Source: Candidatus Cloacimonadota bacterium
GTDB taxonomy: Bacteria; Cloacimonadota; Cloacimonadia; Cloacimonadales; Cloacimonadaceae
Direction: 5' to 3'
Assembly (NCBI GenBank): GCA_023230245.1
Contig: JALNXT010000139.1
Location: 1-5,061, forward strand
Length of the DNA stretch: 5,061 nucleotides
Part shown: in pieces, positions 4,277-5,061 of the stretch
Layout of the letters: every line of letters begins with the position of its first letter
Numbering within the stretch: position 1 is the stretch's first letter
Position numbers and translations under genes: made by a program
Notes under the pieces: model-generated
The model's input: the letters and a program-made list of their open reading frames with translations, nothing else
What the model was told of the DNA's origin: nothing
The model's database searches: none

Positions 4277-5061
4277 TTACATGATCAAGTTAAACAGATA
4301 GCCGGTAAACACGATCCCTAAGCCCACTATGCCTATAAAGATAGCCAATAGTCTGGGTTTTAATACTTTTCTTAGCAGAATAGCCTCCGGTAAAGACAAT
4401 GCCGTAACCGCCATCATAAACGCCAGAGCCGTTCCCATTGCCACACCTGCGCGGGTAAGTTCGCTCACCAAGGGAATAACCCCTGCGGCATTGGAATAAA
4501 GAGGTATGCCTATAAGCACTGCAATAAACACCGCAAAGGGGTTATCTTTGCCGGCATACTGTGCCAAAGCATTTGCAGGCACCCAACCATGCATGAGGCC
4601 ACCAATACCAATACCGATGGCAACATATATCCAGATTTTCTTGATCAAGTCTAAAGTGAAAGTCCAGGCATCACACACACGGTCCGATTGTTTGGGAGCG
4701 CATTCACAGTTTACCCCCACCTTCATGTTGAACACAGCTTCCTCTACATGCCTTTCCAGCTTCATACGCCCCAAGATTATACCTGATACAATGGCGATCA
4801 CTTCACCACTAATGATATAAACAAGGGCTATCTTCCAGCCAAACAATAACCACAGCATCCCCAAGGCTACTTCATTAACCATTGGAGCAGCAATCAGATA
4901 GGTGAATGTGATTCCCAAGGGAATACCCGCTTCCACAAAACCAATAAACAAAGGGACAGCCGAGCAAGAGCAAAATGGGGTTACAATACCCAACAAGGCA
5001 GCCAGGATATGCCCAATAAATGTGCTTCCCTTGCGTTTTGCCAGCATAGCCTTAGTCTTTT
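4277..5061 (-). CDS. DUF318/ArsP-type permease (5' end outside the window)
   Basis: The reading frame stays open through the right edge (KTKA precedes the first in-window Met at 5047-5045), and family members carry another helix region before this point, so the true start is beyond 5061. Counting from that Met, the hallmark TPFCSCSAVPLF lies at 23-34 (Cys26, Cys28), followed by LIAAPMVNEVAL. The second half repeats the fold with GIPLYSNAAGVIPL at 180-193 and MMAVTALSLPEAILL, as expected for the internally duplicated PF03773 family. Between the halves a hydrophilic loop carries Cys114, Cys116 and Cys125. ArsP members export trivalent organoarsenicals through the conserved thiols, but substrates vary across the family, so the substrate here is not certain. 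It is the first visible gene of the operon, and any regulator would be to the right. Confidence 0.9.
   Translation of the reverse strand, partial: KTKAMLAKRKGSTFIGHILAALLGIVTPFCSCSAVPLFIGFVEAGIPLGITFTYLIAAPMVNEVALGMLWLLFGWKIALVYIISGEVIAIVSGIILGRMKLERHVEEAVFNMKVGVNCECAPKQSDRVCDAWTFTLDLIKKIWIYVAIGIGIGGLMHGWVPANALAQYAGKDNPFAVFIAVLIGIPLYSNAAGVIPLVSELTRAGVAMGTALAFMMAVTALSLPEAILLRKVLKPRLLAIFIGIVGLGIVFTGYLFNLIM

Overview
The window shows a bacterium of moderate GC content. Three things suggest the FCB (Fibrobacterota-Chlorobiota-Bacteroidota) superphylum or an anaerobic lineage such as Candidatus Cloacimonadota: a surface lipoprotein joining chitobiase/hexosaminidase-C-like modules to a formylglycine-generating-enzyme-type (SUMF) fold, a compact arsenic/thiol-redox operon, and dispersed intergenic palindromes. 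This assignment is an inference from gene style, because no rRNA or other phylogenetic marker is present.

Left part (1-500): the start of a probable minus-strand gene (1-70, leaving the window), then about 430 bases of divergent intergenic DNA. This spacer carries two copies of a perfect 32-bp repeat in inverted orientation (203-234 and 361-392). Next is a plus-strand lipoprotein gene (501-1838) with a good lipobox, two beta-sandwich modules and a C-terminal SUMF domain that seems to lack the catalytic cysteine pair of true formylglycine-generating enzymes. A spacer follows (1839-2148) with a short hairpin and a long, nearly perfect 30-bp-arm palindrome (2028-2093).

Right part (5061 down to about 2149): one tightly packed minus-strand operon. 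In transcription order it encodes a DUF318/ArsP-type permease (its start is outside the window), a CcdA-type transmembrane thiol transporter, a 79-residue cytoplasmic redox-active disulfide protein, a cysteine-rich DGC-domain protein, an exported thioredoxin with a CVPC motif, and the wreck of an ACR3 arsenite exporter. Gaps between the intact genes are 1 to 11 bases, and four of the six reading frames have clear AAGGAG-like ribosome binding sites. The set resembles ars-type operons in which an ArsP-like permease travels with small thioredoxins. A plausible joint role is moving reducing equivalents from the cytoplasm through CcdA to the exported thioredoxin, in support of export or detoxification of a thiol-reactive metalloid. 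The ACR3 gene keeps its ribosome binding site and about six N-terminal codons. It has then lost most of its membrane domain and its C-terminus, so arsenite export by this copy is almost certainly gone.

No CRISPR array, tRNA, rRNA or intact transposase was seen.
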